Below are positions 1 through 10,290 of a stretch of DNA of 64,000 nucleotides, piece by piece. Source of the DNA: Posidonia oceanica (taxonomy: Eukaryota; Streptophyta; Magnoliopsida; Alismatales; Posidoniaceae); assembly GCA_037176725.1 (NCBI GenBank), contig JAZBRS010000075.1, forward strand, positions 71,364,001 to 71,428,000. Reading direction: 5' to 3'. The notes beneath the pieces were generated by a model. It was not told where the DNA came from, did not search any database, and was given only the letters and a program-made list of their open reading frames with translations. Within the stretch, counting starts at the first letter, position 1. Each line of letters begins with the position of its first letter. The position numbers were made by a program, and so were the translations under genes.

Positions 1-648
1 TTCTCCTTGGATGTCTATCATACTGAGTTCTTGATAGGCCTTACTGAGCATTTCTGGCGCTCTCCTTCAGTCGCCATTCTTACTGCCACATATCTTGGCC
101 TGACTAGTGTTTCCACCGGAGGGGATTTTGTAGGCTCTCCTTTCCTTCTTTCCAAGTGGCTGCAGGTCCATTTCCCGAGGCTCGGGCCCGTGAAGACAGA
201 TTTGATTGAGGAAAGGGTTTGCTCTTTGTCCGCTGCCCCTATTGACATTTCCGTGCCTTCCACGTCCCATTCTCATAAGCACCAAGCGCAAGGTTCTTCA
301 GTTGAGTTGGAGCTGATAGGGCCCACCCACTTTGTAGTGTACAACTCCAATCGCTGCTTCGAGATGGTGGGGCAGAAGAAAGGGGTGCTGCCTCGGTTGA
401 GCTTTATTCCTCGTATTCGGGTCCGGGAGCGCAGTCTTCCATCTGATGTAGTAATAGTGTACTACATTCAGGCTCTCTGGTCGTCTCTGGACCGCCATGA
501 TGATTCAGAGGGGCCATCAACTGCTCCTTGCTACCTACCACGGGAGGATGCGCACTGGAAGTGGTATTCAAAGCTACTGCCCAAACCCGAGGAGTGGGTT
601 GAAGCGATGGGCGTGCTGCGCAGGAAAAGGAAGAAGATGGTTAGATAG
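1..648 (+). CDS. Accessory retroelement ORF, plant mobile domain/DUF7745-like (5' end off window)
   Basis: The frame is open from base 1 to a TAG at 646-648, 215 codons without a stop; the true start lies to the left. I recognise the family only weakly. The stretch from about residue 14 to 55 (a proline/alanine-type 'SVAILTATYLGL' segment, then a 'GGDFVG' turn and 'LLSKWLQVHF') lines up with 'PVVLAQTYRRLD...GVLIQIWLAAHL' in the accessory ORF of element A at 17915-18731. That pattern is typical of DUF7745/plant mobile domain proteins carried by plant retroelements. The protein ends in a basic tail (RRKRKKMVR) that could be a nuclear localisation signal. It lies between C's integrase and C's off-window 3' LTR but on the opposite strand, so it is an antisense ORF of C. 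It is intact although C's gag-pol is broken. A host gene fragment is the alternative. Confidence 0.5.
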   Translation, partial: FSLDVYHTEFLIGLTEHFWRSPSVAILTATYLGLTSVSTGGDFVGSPFLLSKWLQVHFPRLGPVKTDLIEERVCSLSAAPIDISVPSTSHSHKHQAQGSSVELELIGPTHFVVYNSNRCFEMVGQKKGVLPRLSFIPRIRVRERSLPSDVVIVYYIQALWSSLDRHDDSEGPSTAPCYLPREDAHWKWYSKLLPKPEEWVEAMGVLRRKRKKMVR

Positions 649-653
649 GCAAT

Positions 654-658
654 CATTG
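654..658. repeat. Target-site duplication of element A, left copy (CATTG)
   Basis: CATTG lies directly before the TG of A's 5' LTR and is repeated at 32579-32583 directly after the CA of its 3' LTR. It marks insertion of A into element C just past the stop of the ORF at 1-648. Confidence 0.9.
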
Positions 659-3600
659 TGTTGACACCCCATTTTGACAGGCTGAATCAATGGAAATCTT
701 CTGGTGGCTTCTGAACCCAAATCTAGGTCCAAACCTACACCTTTCTCTTCATCTTTCTCTTATAATAAAGCCCAAACCTAACCTAGAATCACACCCATTT
801 TCCAAGCCCAAAAATTACCCAAAAACCATAGGAAAACTCACCCTTCCTAACTTAGAAAACCCACCAAAAAGCCCTTAAAATTTCAAACCAAAATCACTCC
901 CAAAAACCCTAGAAAACCTAGGTAAAACTACCCTTTCTTCTACACCTCAAAACCCTTCCAAAACCTTCCAAAATCCAACTCCAAACCCTAGGTCCAACAC
1001 TAGAGACCCTAGGCCACACACTCACCAAATTTCACCTCTTTTCCAAACCTCTAACCCCTTCATTTCTCTAAATTATCCTTTTCTCTCTCCTAAATTATTC
1101 TTTTCTCCCTCCACTCTCTCTCCTTCTTATTCTCCTTCTTTTCACTCCCTTCTCTCTCCTTTCCTTGCCTGGCAGTGGACCCACCTTGTGCATCTCTCTC
1201 TTCTGTAATTTATTTGTATTTTTATTTTATTTTTAGCTTATCCCTAGATTTTCTAATATTTATTTTCCTCCCCTTCCTCTCTTTCTTCTTTCCTCCTCCA
1301 TTTCTTCCTACTCTTCTTCCTTTTCTTTTTCTTTTCCTTTCTTCCATTAAATCTTTAAAAATCTTTAAAAACTCTAATTAAAAAAGGAAAACAAAAGAAG
1401 AAATCAAAACCCTAAAAAGAAATGATTAAAAAACTTAAACAAACAATTAAAAACAAAAACCTAACTAAATCCAACTAAAAAAGGAAACTAAGAATGCAAT
1501 CTAAAAAATACAAAACAAATAAAAAGAAAATGCTATTTAGAAAGTACAAAAACAAAATATAATCAAAACAAACCAAAAGCAAGAACCCTATTAAAAATAA
1601 TCAAAAACAAATCCTAAAAAGAAGAAAACAGTTAAAAACACTAAGACAAGTAATTAAGAAAAAACTTAACTTAACAAATCTAAAAGAAACAACTAGAAAA
1701 CTTTAAGACAATTTAATTAAAAAGAAAAAGGAAAAAACTTAACAAGGAAAACCTAACTAAAAAATAATTAAAAAACTTAACAAACATTTAAAACAAAATC
1801 GAAAAAACAAATTAGAGAAAACTTAAAGAAAACCCTAAAAAATTAAATCAAAGAATAAAACTCTTTCTAAACCTAGTTAATTTAAAAACAATCTTTAAAA
1901 ACCTAATTAAAAATCCTAACTTAAAAACAACCACTTTAAATTGTTTTCAAAACTTTTCATCTTTTTATTTTATTTTTATTTTAATTTTCTTCTTTTTTCT
2001 TCCCTTCCTTCCCCTTCTTTCTTTCTTCTTCCTTTCCTTTTTATTTCTTTTTCTCTTTTGGTCCAGCCCAACTGCTCTTCCCCTCCTTCCTTCTTTCTTT
2101 CTTTTTTTTCCACGGGCAGAAGGCCCAGCCCAGTCCGCTGCCTTCCTCCTCCTTCTCCACCCTTCCCTCCTTCTTCCTCGTCCTCCTTCTTCAGCTTTTT
2201 TCTTCTTTCTTCCCGCAAGCTGCACAGGACTCCCCCCGTTTGAAATCAAATTCTTCCCTCTCCATCAGATCAGCAACAGCTTGCCTCCACTCTCTCTTCT
2301 CTCAGCGGCTTCCCTGGAGGCACTTACTGCCCGTCTCCTCGCCGGCCGCCTCTCACTTCAGCTCCAGTGATTCTCGCACTGGTGGAATTCAAACCGCAGC
2401 GCGCCAGCTCCGTTCCAGCCTTGATAAAACCAGCTCCAATCCCTCTCCTTCACCACCTTTGTCACCTTGAGAGAGAGAGCACCCAGAGAGCGTGAATCCC
2501 AGCCAATTCCACTCCTTTCTCCTCCTCTGAATTCAGCAGATCTCCTCCTCCTCTTCCCCTACAATCCAGACCTTCACAGCCCTCCAATCCACTCAAAATT
2601 CATCCCCCAAACTCCACCATCTTCCAGCAATACATGCCCTCCATTCCACGACCAAACCAACCCAGAATCCACCCTTCATCCACCTGAAACCAAAACATAA
2701 CCCAACATCACCTCCTCCAAATTTCCCAACACCACAGACCCACAAATCTCCCCAAACTCTTCCCAGAACATCACCAGAATCCCAGCTTTCCAACCCACGC
2801 AAGCTTCCCCTCTAACTCTCACCGCAGCACCAACCCCGCACTACAAACAGCTAGCCCCTCTTACGATAAAAAATCCACCCAACTGCAATCTTCCAACCCA
2901 GCACTCCTCAGACCAACCTAAGCGTTCCTACACCATCACCCAGCCTCCAGAAGTTCACCGGCGGCCTCCACTTGAACCAGAGAGCAGCAGACATCCACCC
3001 CCACCTCCGGCAGTCAGCAGTGCACCCAAAAACTGCTTTCTCTCCCACCGACTTCGAAGCTTCATTCCAACCATCCAGCGAGCACCGGAGGACCATACGG
3101 AGTAATTCCAGATGCCCGCAAGCCATCGGCGACGCTTCCAGCAGCCTGACGACCTTCGCCGGTCTCTGCAGAAGCCACCCATGTTGGGGGGACACTCTGG
3201 ACTGCAAACCAGGTACTTCCTTCCACCAGTAGCTTAGTTCTCCCCTTCTCTCGCTTTTCCACCCCTCAGAAAGGGGTTTCGCTCCTTCTCGTGCCGGGTC
3301 AGCACCGCCGCTGACCCGTCTTCTCCGACGAGCTCAGAGCTCGCCTCGTCGCTCCAGTTTGCAGAAAGCCTCGCCGACCTTCGTCTGAGCTGCGCGAAGC
3401 CTCCTGGAGTGCAGCCCTGCCTCTAGAATCCTCTGGCGTCGCTCCAGTCGTTCGGTCGGCTCCCTCCTGTCCTGCAGACCTCCACCGCCCTCTCCGGTCC
3501 GCTCCAGGCCACACCACGGGCCGCCGACGTCGCTCCAGCCTCCGTGCTGCTCCGGCGAAGGTTCCCAGCGGCTCAGCGCCTCTCCAGCAGCCTTCTTCCT

Positions 3601-6346
3601 CCTCTCCGGACACTGGTAGCATTTTGCTATAGTGCCTGGTTTTTCTTCATTTCACTGTGCTCTTATTTTTGCTTAGCATGCTTATTTTGCCATAAATTGC
3701 ATTTCTGGCTTGCGTTTTTATTTATTTGCTTTCGAGTCCTGCCATCGTTTAAGAATCATTTAAATCTGAATTAAAATCATATGGAATTGCATGAAAAACT
3801 TAAAGTTCTGTTTATTTGCTTGTTAATCCAACTGCTGTATATTTCTTTAGTTTTCTTTTAGTTTAAGTCCAGCATGTTTTTTTTTTTACTCATAGGTCCT
3901 CTGTTGTTATAGTTTTTAGTTTTTTCTTTAGTTCCAGTCCAGCTTTTTATTTTATTTGCATGTTAGTCCAGCTCCAGTTCAATTTAAGTTTCTGTCATTT
4001 AATTTCCAGTCCTATTATATATTTTATTTACATAATGGTCCTGCTGTAGTTCAAATTTAGTTTCTGTTCTATATTTTCTAGTCCAGTAACTTTTTATTTT
4101 TGCATTTTAGTCCTGTGGTTGATAAATCTCATTTAATCTTCTGTTTATTCCTTATTAAATTGCATTTTAGTCCTGATCTTTATTTTATTTGCCATTTAGT
4201 CCTCTGATCTGTTGTTAAATCATTTAATTTCTATCTTTTCCTTACTGCATTGCGTTTTTATCCCATATTTTCTGATTTTTGCATTCCAGTCCTTCATTTA
4301 CATGCACAGCATCTTTTTTTCTACATTTTACCTTATAAAATTGCATTTTAGCCCCTGCATGTTTCGAAATTACACATAGGTCCTCTACATGTTTACAGAA
4401 CTTATTTAAAGGCATATTTTTTCATATAAAATTGCATTTTAGCCCCTGCATGTTTCAAAATTGCATGTAAGTCCTCTGCATGTTTATAAAATTCATTTAA
4501 ATGCATGTTTTACCTTATTAAATTGCATTTCAAACCCTGCATTTTATTTTAATTGCATCCAGACCCTCAACTTTTCAAACATTTTGCATATAAGCCCCTA
4601 ACATTTCAAAATCTTTGCATTTAGGTCCTTAACTTTTTCAAAAATTTGCATTTAGGTCCTTAAGTTTTCTGAAACATCATTCTTAGGTCCTTTTCTGCAT
4701 TTTTGCATGCATTGCACCTATGCATCATTGCATTTAGCATCTTTGCACACACCTAAGCACTCCTAGCTCCCATGTACGTGGGAGGACCTGTTTTGCACTC
4801 CCTTAGGACTTCTTTTACACTTAGATCCATTCTTCTCCCCTGTTCTTGGCCTTCTGCCTTGAAGCCTGCATATCTTCTGATCGGGCCACTGGATCTTCAC
4901 AACCAAGCTACCTGGACGACCCCGGTGGACCGCACTTCATTGTAGACCAAGCACTTCTCAGATCAGGCTTCAGATCTCCAAGGTAAGTCCTCCTGAACTC
5001 CTGCACAGCATTTCTGCACATCATTTGCATTGCATGCATTGTTTTCGCCTTGCGTTTTCTCGAGCATGTAAATTAGGACTCTCTCTTCTTGCTTATCAAC
5101 TCTATCTCCCCTTTTCGCGTACTCTCAGTGTTTTGGGTCAAATTTCCCCTAGATAAACTACTAATTGCAATTTTCTTCCCCCTTTTCCACGATCTGATTG
5201 CACCACGAGCTTTTGGCAGCGTGCGAGACACATCGTGGGACGGATTAGTGGGAAACAGTCACAGAACAGTGGTGATCCCTCCACTTGCTTTCTTCCCCTT
5301 TGTAGGTCTTCACACCTACATTGTGTGGCCCATAAACGGTGTTGGTTCTCAAACTCACACTGTTTGCCTCCCCTTTGCTTCTCTTGCTCTTCCTCTTTGC
5401 ATCTGCATCTATATGGCTTTATCGATAGTTTATTTCGCTTGCTTTGGCACCGTTTTACGTGCCCACTTCGCTTTTGGCACCATTGCGCGTGTTGGCTTTG
5501 TTTTCGCACCGTTTCGCGTGCCTGCTTTTTTCTTGCACCGTTTTGCGTGCTTGATTTGTTTTTGCACCGTTTTGCGTGCCTGCATTTTTTTTGCACCATT
5601 TTGCGTACCGACTTCCTTTTCTCGCACCGTTTTGCGTGTTTAACACTGTTTTCTCTTGCATGTTGCTTGCATTGTCTGCTTTTACCGATGTTTTATTTTA
5701 TCACCTGCATTTGCGTATAGGGCAGTGATGCTTACTATCTGGAGTTCTCACGGACCAGGGTTCGCCCGGTACGGAACACAGACAGCGTTGCTGAGCGCTT
5801 AGATTGCACGTTTAATTCCTTGCATTGCATTCCATCACTTAGAGCACACCTATGAGCATCTAATTAGGCATTCATGGCACTTAGGCATTCAAAGTCTGCA
5901 TTTCCCTGCGTATGCGAGCGTAAGCCTAGAAAGACCAATTCTCGGGTGTGTCGGGGGTGCCTAACACCTTCCCCGCGCGTAACAGGAGTCCTTGCCCAGT
6001 CTTTTGGCCCGCAATGATCATATTGCCCTTATCCTAGGCATGAGTCATATCATTTGCATTCATTTGCATCCCTTTTCTCTTGCATTGCATTGCTTTGCAT
6101 CCCTTGCTTGGTTTTGCGTGTTTATTCACGCATTTCCCTGATTTTCCTTGTCTCCCGACTTAATAGACACTGTGGCGACTCTGAATTGTCTTATCTTCTT
6201 CTTTTCTTTCCTTTTTTCCCTATTTTAAGTGTTTCCGAGTCAAGTCTTCCTTCTCGGACACAGCCGCTAATAGTGAACCTGATTCCGATCGTTGCACTCG
6301 AGCTTTGGCAATGTGCATGGACGATCTGAACACCAGGATTACTACA
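659..6346 (+). repeat. 5' LTR of element A
   Basis: It starts TGTTGACACCCC and ends ATTACTACA immediately before the PBS. In order it holds a start rich in AAACCCTAG-like words, a pyrimidine-rich tract (about 1080-1350), an A-rich tract (about 1380-1930), a second pyrimidine tract (about 1960-2220), a CpG-rich segment (about 3290-3600), about 1.1 kb of degenerate repeats of the type TTGCATTTTAGTCC (3640-4740), a splice-donor-like AAGGTAAGTCC (4981), a 30-bp tandem repeat (5441-5640), a block conserved in all the long LTRs here (5922-6030) and a PBS-like word (6173-6183). Small ORFs inside the LTR look like by-products of low complexity and repeats. Confidence 0.93.
5441..5640 (+). repeat. Tandem repeat of about 30 bp in A's 5' LTR
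   Basis: About seven copies of a unit around GCACCGTTTTGCGTGC, itself an inverted repeat (GCAC...GTGC). The unit is a multiple of three, so all frames stay open and give long repetitive hydrophobic ORFs that I do not regard as genes. Related arrays lie in A's 3' LTR, in B and, expanded, in F. Confidence 0.8.
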
Positions 6347-6347
6347 G

Positions 6348-6365
6348 TGGCGACTCTGCTGGGGA
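6348..6365 (+). promoter_or_regulatory. Primer-binding site of element A (tRNA-Arg type)
   Basis: TGGCGACTCTGCTGGGGA lies one base after the LTR's terminal CA. This sequence type is the reported tRNA-Arg primer-binding site of Ogre-like elements. It would prime minus-strand DNA synthesis. Confidence 0.8.
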
Positions 6366-7681
6366 TACTAGACTCCGACTTTCGCTTTGGTTTTTCGCTC
6401 GCCCGCTTTCGCATCTTTGCTTGCCTTTGTCTGCCTCTTTTGCCTATTTTGCTTGCTCTTCTGTGCTGAATCCTAGCGAGTCGCCTTATGGCTACTTTGC
6501 TTGGGTTTTGTGCCTCGTCTGCTTCACTGTGGCTTCTACTTTGTCTTGCTCTGCTCTGTTTAGTTTGCTTGTTTACCTGCTTTATTCTTTACTTCTGCTC
6601 TTATCTGCTTTACTGCTTACCTGTCTTTACTTTCTTTATCTTATTTGCTATTTATTGCTTTATTTCCTGCATAATGCATGTCTACATACTTGTTTGGCAA
6701 CAATGCATGCTTTTTGAATGATGAACGCCTTCTTTTACACACTTGCTATGCCACTACACACGCCCATGCCCTGTATATATGCCTTTTGACATGATGAATG
6801 CTTTTCCTTTCACTATCATGCTCACAAACACCTGCACATGCCATGCACTTGCCTTTTGCAGTGATGTATGTTGTTTGCTTGCCATATTTGGTTGATTTTC
6901 TTCCCTTTTGCACATGCCATGCCTAGGATAGTAGAGACTTATTACTTTCCTTGTGGCTAACTAAAAATGGCAAGTAAAAAGAACTTCTAGGAGCAACTAG
7001 AGACTTCAAACAATCCTGCTCCCCCTTGGGCTAATAAAACGCGCAAGATAAAAAACTCTAAGCATTTGCATAAGCATCATATAGGGCATGCATTCTTCTC
7101 ATCTGAGTCCACCTACTAGTCTGCGAAGGATGGTCCCAACCTCTTGTTCCACTACTTCTGGCGTGGCCTAAGTTAGTCGGTCTATCCCCCCTTGTCCAGG
7201 GGTCGTGTCAGTGCCACTGGAGGGTACTGCCCACGCTTTTGGCGGGATCAGGGCCACCAACACACCACCCTGTTATTTTCTCAACTCTGGCTAGGAGTTC
7301 GACAGAGGACCTGCTTTTTCTGACCTGAGTCGGTGACCCGTACACCTGGGGATACCCGAAGTAGATCACCTACTAGGATACACTAGATAGGTGAGGGGGG
7401 CATGCTAGAAAGCATACAAATCATTCATGCCATCTAACTTAACTCATTTGCATCTGTCTTTCAGTTTCTAATCCTTGTTTCCTTCTGTTTGTGTCAGCAG
7501 TGATCAGTAAGCGAGTTCCCTTGCTGGAGCTTGAGTACTGTCCCCTTCTGACACCCCTGTTACGACCTTTGTTCGCGACCATTCCCTTTCTGAGCTATCC
7601 GCATTTGCAACGATAGCTCCTACTAGGACTCGCCCTCTTCATCCCTGTCGCAGCCCTATTCTCACGCGCTCTAGGTCAGCA
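6366..7681 (+). other. Untranslated leader of element A
   Basis: Between the PBS and the gag start there is no credible coding region. The first 350 bases are T/C-rich, followed by ordinary mixed sequence. It probably contains RNA packaging signals, but I see no motif that proves it. Confidence 0.6.
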
Positions 7682-10239
7682 ATGGCCCAGTACATTAGTG
7701 AGCCTCTCTTTACTCTTGTCACGGAGGGTGTTTCCGCTTCGACCCCTCCGGTTGCTCCTTCAGTACCCTTTGTTCCTCCTTTGATGCCAGGGTTTCCTCC
7801 CCTGACGCCTCTGGTATCTCAGTTTGTCCCGGGAAATTGGCAAGCATCGATCCCTCCGGATCCGGTCACCAAGTCTATCTTGATGACCATTACTCACGTT
7901 CCGGAGATGCCATTGGCCCCTCCTTCCCAGGGATACGTCACTATTGACATCCCTTCTACCGCTGCTGCGACTCTTACTGTAGGACCTGTTCCTCCCAGAC
8001 AATCTGTGTCCGTACCGCTTGCTTCTCAACCCTCGCTGGCACTGCACTTCAATGTTCCTGCTGACGGGACGCTTGAGGCACAGTACCAGCACCTGATGGA
8101 GCTCGCCCAGAGGCTGCAGGGCATGGCTCTATTGGTTCATCCCTCCTTTACTACTGTCGCTTCTGAGGTTCCTTTGAGGCCAGTTCCTGCATATCATGCA
8201 TTTACTGCTACACCTCTGCCTCGACCATCGTCTCAACTGCTCACGGTTCCGACGATGGGGGCCTATTTGCCGCCTCTTTCTGCACAACACATGGCACAGC
8301 ATGCACCTCCGCCCCCTGGTGGCCAGTCCTTTGGGCTGGCTGGAGCCCAGTACCCCACTGGCTTGCTATCTGGCACCCCGCCCGAGCAGCAACTGGTGCT
8401 CCAGCATCCTACCCCTTCCACAGCACAGCATGTCATCTACCCTCCTCCCTTGCATCAGGCGCAGAACCCTGCATACATCCCTGCATACACAATTCCAGCG
8501 CACGGATACGTCAGCCATCCCGTTGCTCCACCAGGCGACGCTATGGTAGATCCGGAGGAGCACTTAGGTGCGACCGATTCGATGTATGTGCTCACTACCC
8601 CTGCCGATCCCTCTCCTATGGCAGCAAATCCAGACCCTATCAATAACCGGATGGACGTCTTGGAGAAGGCACTACGACTGGTGCAGGGTACTGAACACCA
8701 AACCTACCAGTTCCGGGACCTTTGTTGCTTTCCAGAGGCGGTACTCCCTCCGAAGTTTAAAATCCTGGACTTCAACAAATATAATGGTAGGGGCTGTCCT
8801 GTAGCACACTTGAAGGCGTATTGCAGTGATCTCGTTCAGCTCTAGGCTGACGAGAGGTTGCTGATCCACCTGTTCTAGAAGAGCTTGACCGGGCCAGCAC
8901 TCAAGTGGTTCACGTCACTTGATATGTCAGCCATCAAGACTTGGAACGACCTCAGTCAGGCGTTCCTGGAACAATACTCCTTCAACCTCGATCTAGTCCC
9001 AAAGCGGGCGGACTTGATCGCAACCAAACAGAATCCCAGCGAGCCGTTCGGGGAGTACGTCGGCCGCTGGCGCGCCCTTGCTTCATAGGTTCGAGATAGA
9101 CCCTATGACGAGGAGTCTATTGAGATCGTTATCAAGGGGGCGCAGCCATCTCTCGGGGCTCTGCTTAGCATTTAACTTGTCCCTACTTTTGCAGCACTTA
9201 TCCGAGCTGGAGCACGCGTGGAGAGTTCCTTGTGGAGTGGCAACTTCCCTGCTCTCTCTGCGTTCGCTAAGCAGGCCGTGATCAGTAGTAACAGTGCCAA
9301 CAGCAGCACCTCCAACAACAACAGCGATAGCAGCAACAACCGTCCCAAGAAGAAAGACTCGCCGAAGACCGCTGTTGCATTCGTCGATTCTCCTGCTGCG
9401 CCTGTTCACCTGCAATCCCGGCCTGCCCTAGCTTAGATGGTGTATGCTCCTGCACCTAGGAATCCACCCACACCACAGATCACTACCACCGCTAGACCGG
9501 TCTACCCCGCCGCACCGGTTCAGCAAGGCTCATACCAGAGGCAAAGATGGCCACCCACTGAGAAGCGAAAGTTCGCCCCATTGGTGGAACTGCTCACGGC
9601 CATCTTGCCAAAGGTTGCATCGCTCCTGAAGTTCTCGGAGGTTCGCTTGCCCCCAAATCCCTTGCCGCATTGTTTAAGGCGAACCTCTTTTGCAATTTCC
9701 ATTGAAGTGTCGGGCACTCAACGGACAATTGCTACTCCCTGCGGAACACTATTCGGGACTTGATCGAATCGGAAACGATTGTTATCGACACGCACGAGGC
9801 ATCCACTCATGCACACACTCATGCATCTTCTCTTTCTTCTGTTCCCCCTCATTCTGGCATCGTCCGCCAACCTCTACCGGAGCACTCTTATCCGGGAGGG
9901 GCAGGAACCTCAGGCATTCACTCTGTTTTTCCTTCTAGGCCTACTACATCTGTAATAGACCCCTTTGATCTTATCTCTGATATCTCTGAGCCTTTTCCTG
10001 TTGATCTTTATTTGGTGGCTGTTGCCGGCTCCGAGTCAGGAGTTCACATGATCCAACTACGTGCCAGGCCAGAGTGCCCCTTTGCGCCCCCTGCTGTGCT
10101 TCCTCAGGCTCAACCCCCTATACACCTCCTAGCTAGGGCCCAGCCTAGATCCCCTGTCCACCTCTTAGGACGGCCTCAGTTAGGATCCCCTGTACATCTT
10201 TTAGGTAGACCTCAGCCAACCCCTGCCTTACGACCCTAA
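7682..10239 (+). pseudogene. gag: gag pseudogene of element A
   Basis: The ATG at 7682 opens a long proline-rich N-terminal part (to about residue 320). The gag core follows, with 'PPKFKILDFNKYNGRG', 'CPVAHLKAYC', 'LTGPALKWFTSLD' and 'AFLEQYSFNLDLVPKRADL', as in the Retrotrans_gag family that forms the particle and packages element RNA. A degenerate Cys/His knuckle lies at about 9691-9730 (C-x2-H, then GHSTDNC). The reading frame is interrupted by TAG at 8843, 8876, 9086 and 9434, TAA at 9173 and 10237, TGA at 9703 and a frameshift near 9650. Several stops sit where glutamine is usual, which suggests C-to-T decay. Homology beyond the stops is clear, so this is a decayed gag and not a set of separate genes. 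Confidence 0.85.
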
Positions 10240-10290
10240 CAACCTTACCTTTCACCTCAGTATCCAGTAGGCACCCATGTAACCCCTCCT

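Noticed and set aside
1960..2250. Pyrimidine-rich ORFs with phenylalanine/serine or lysine/arginine/glutamate runs (also at 28260-28550, 43860-44220, 53900-54520)
   Set aside because: Low-complexity CT tracts inside LTRs keep frames open on both strands; no domain is present.
5089..5720. Long overlapping ORFs (161-184 codons) in A's LTR, repeated at 31321-31952
   Set aside because: They lie over a 30-bp tandem repeat whose length is a multiple of three, all frames are open, and the encoded proteins are simple hydrophobic repeats. Presence in both LTRs only reflects LTR identity.
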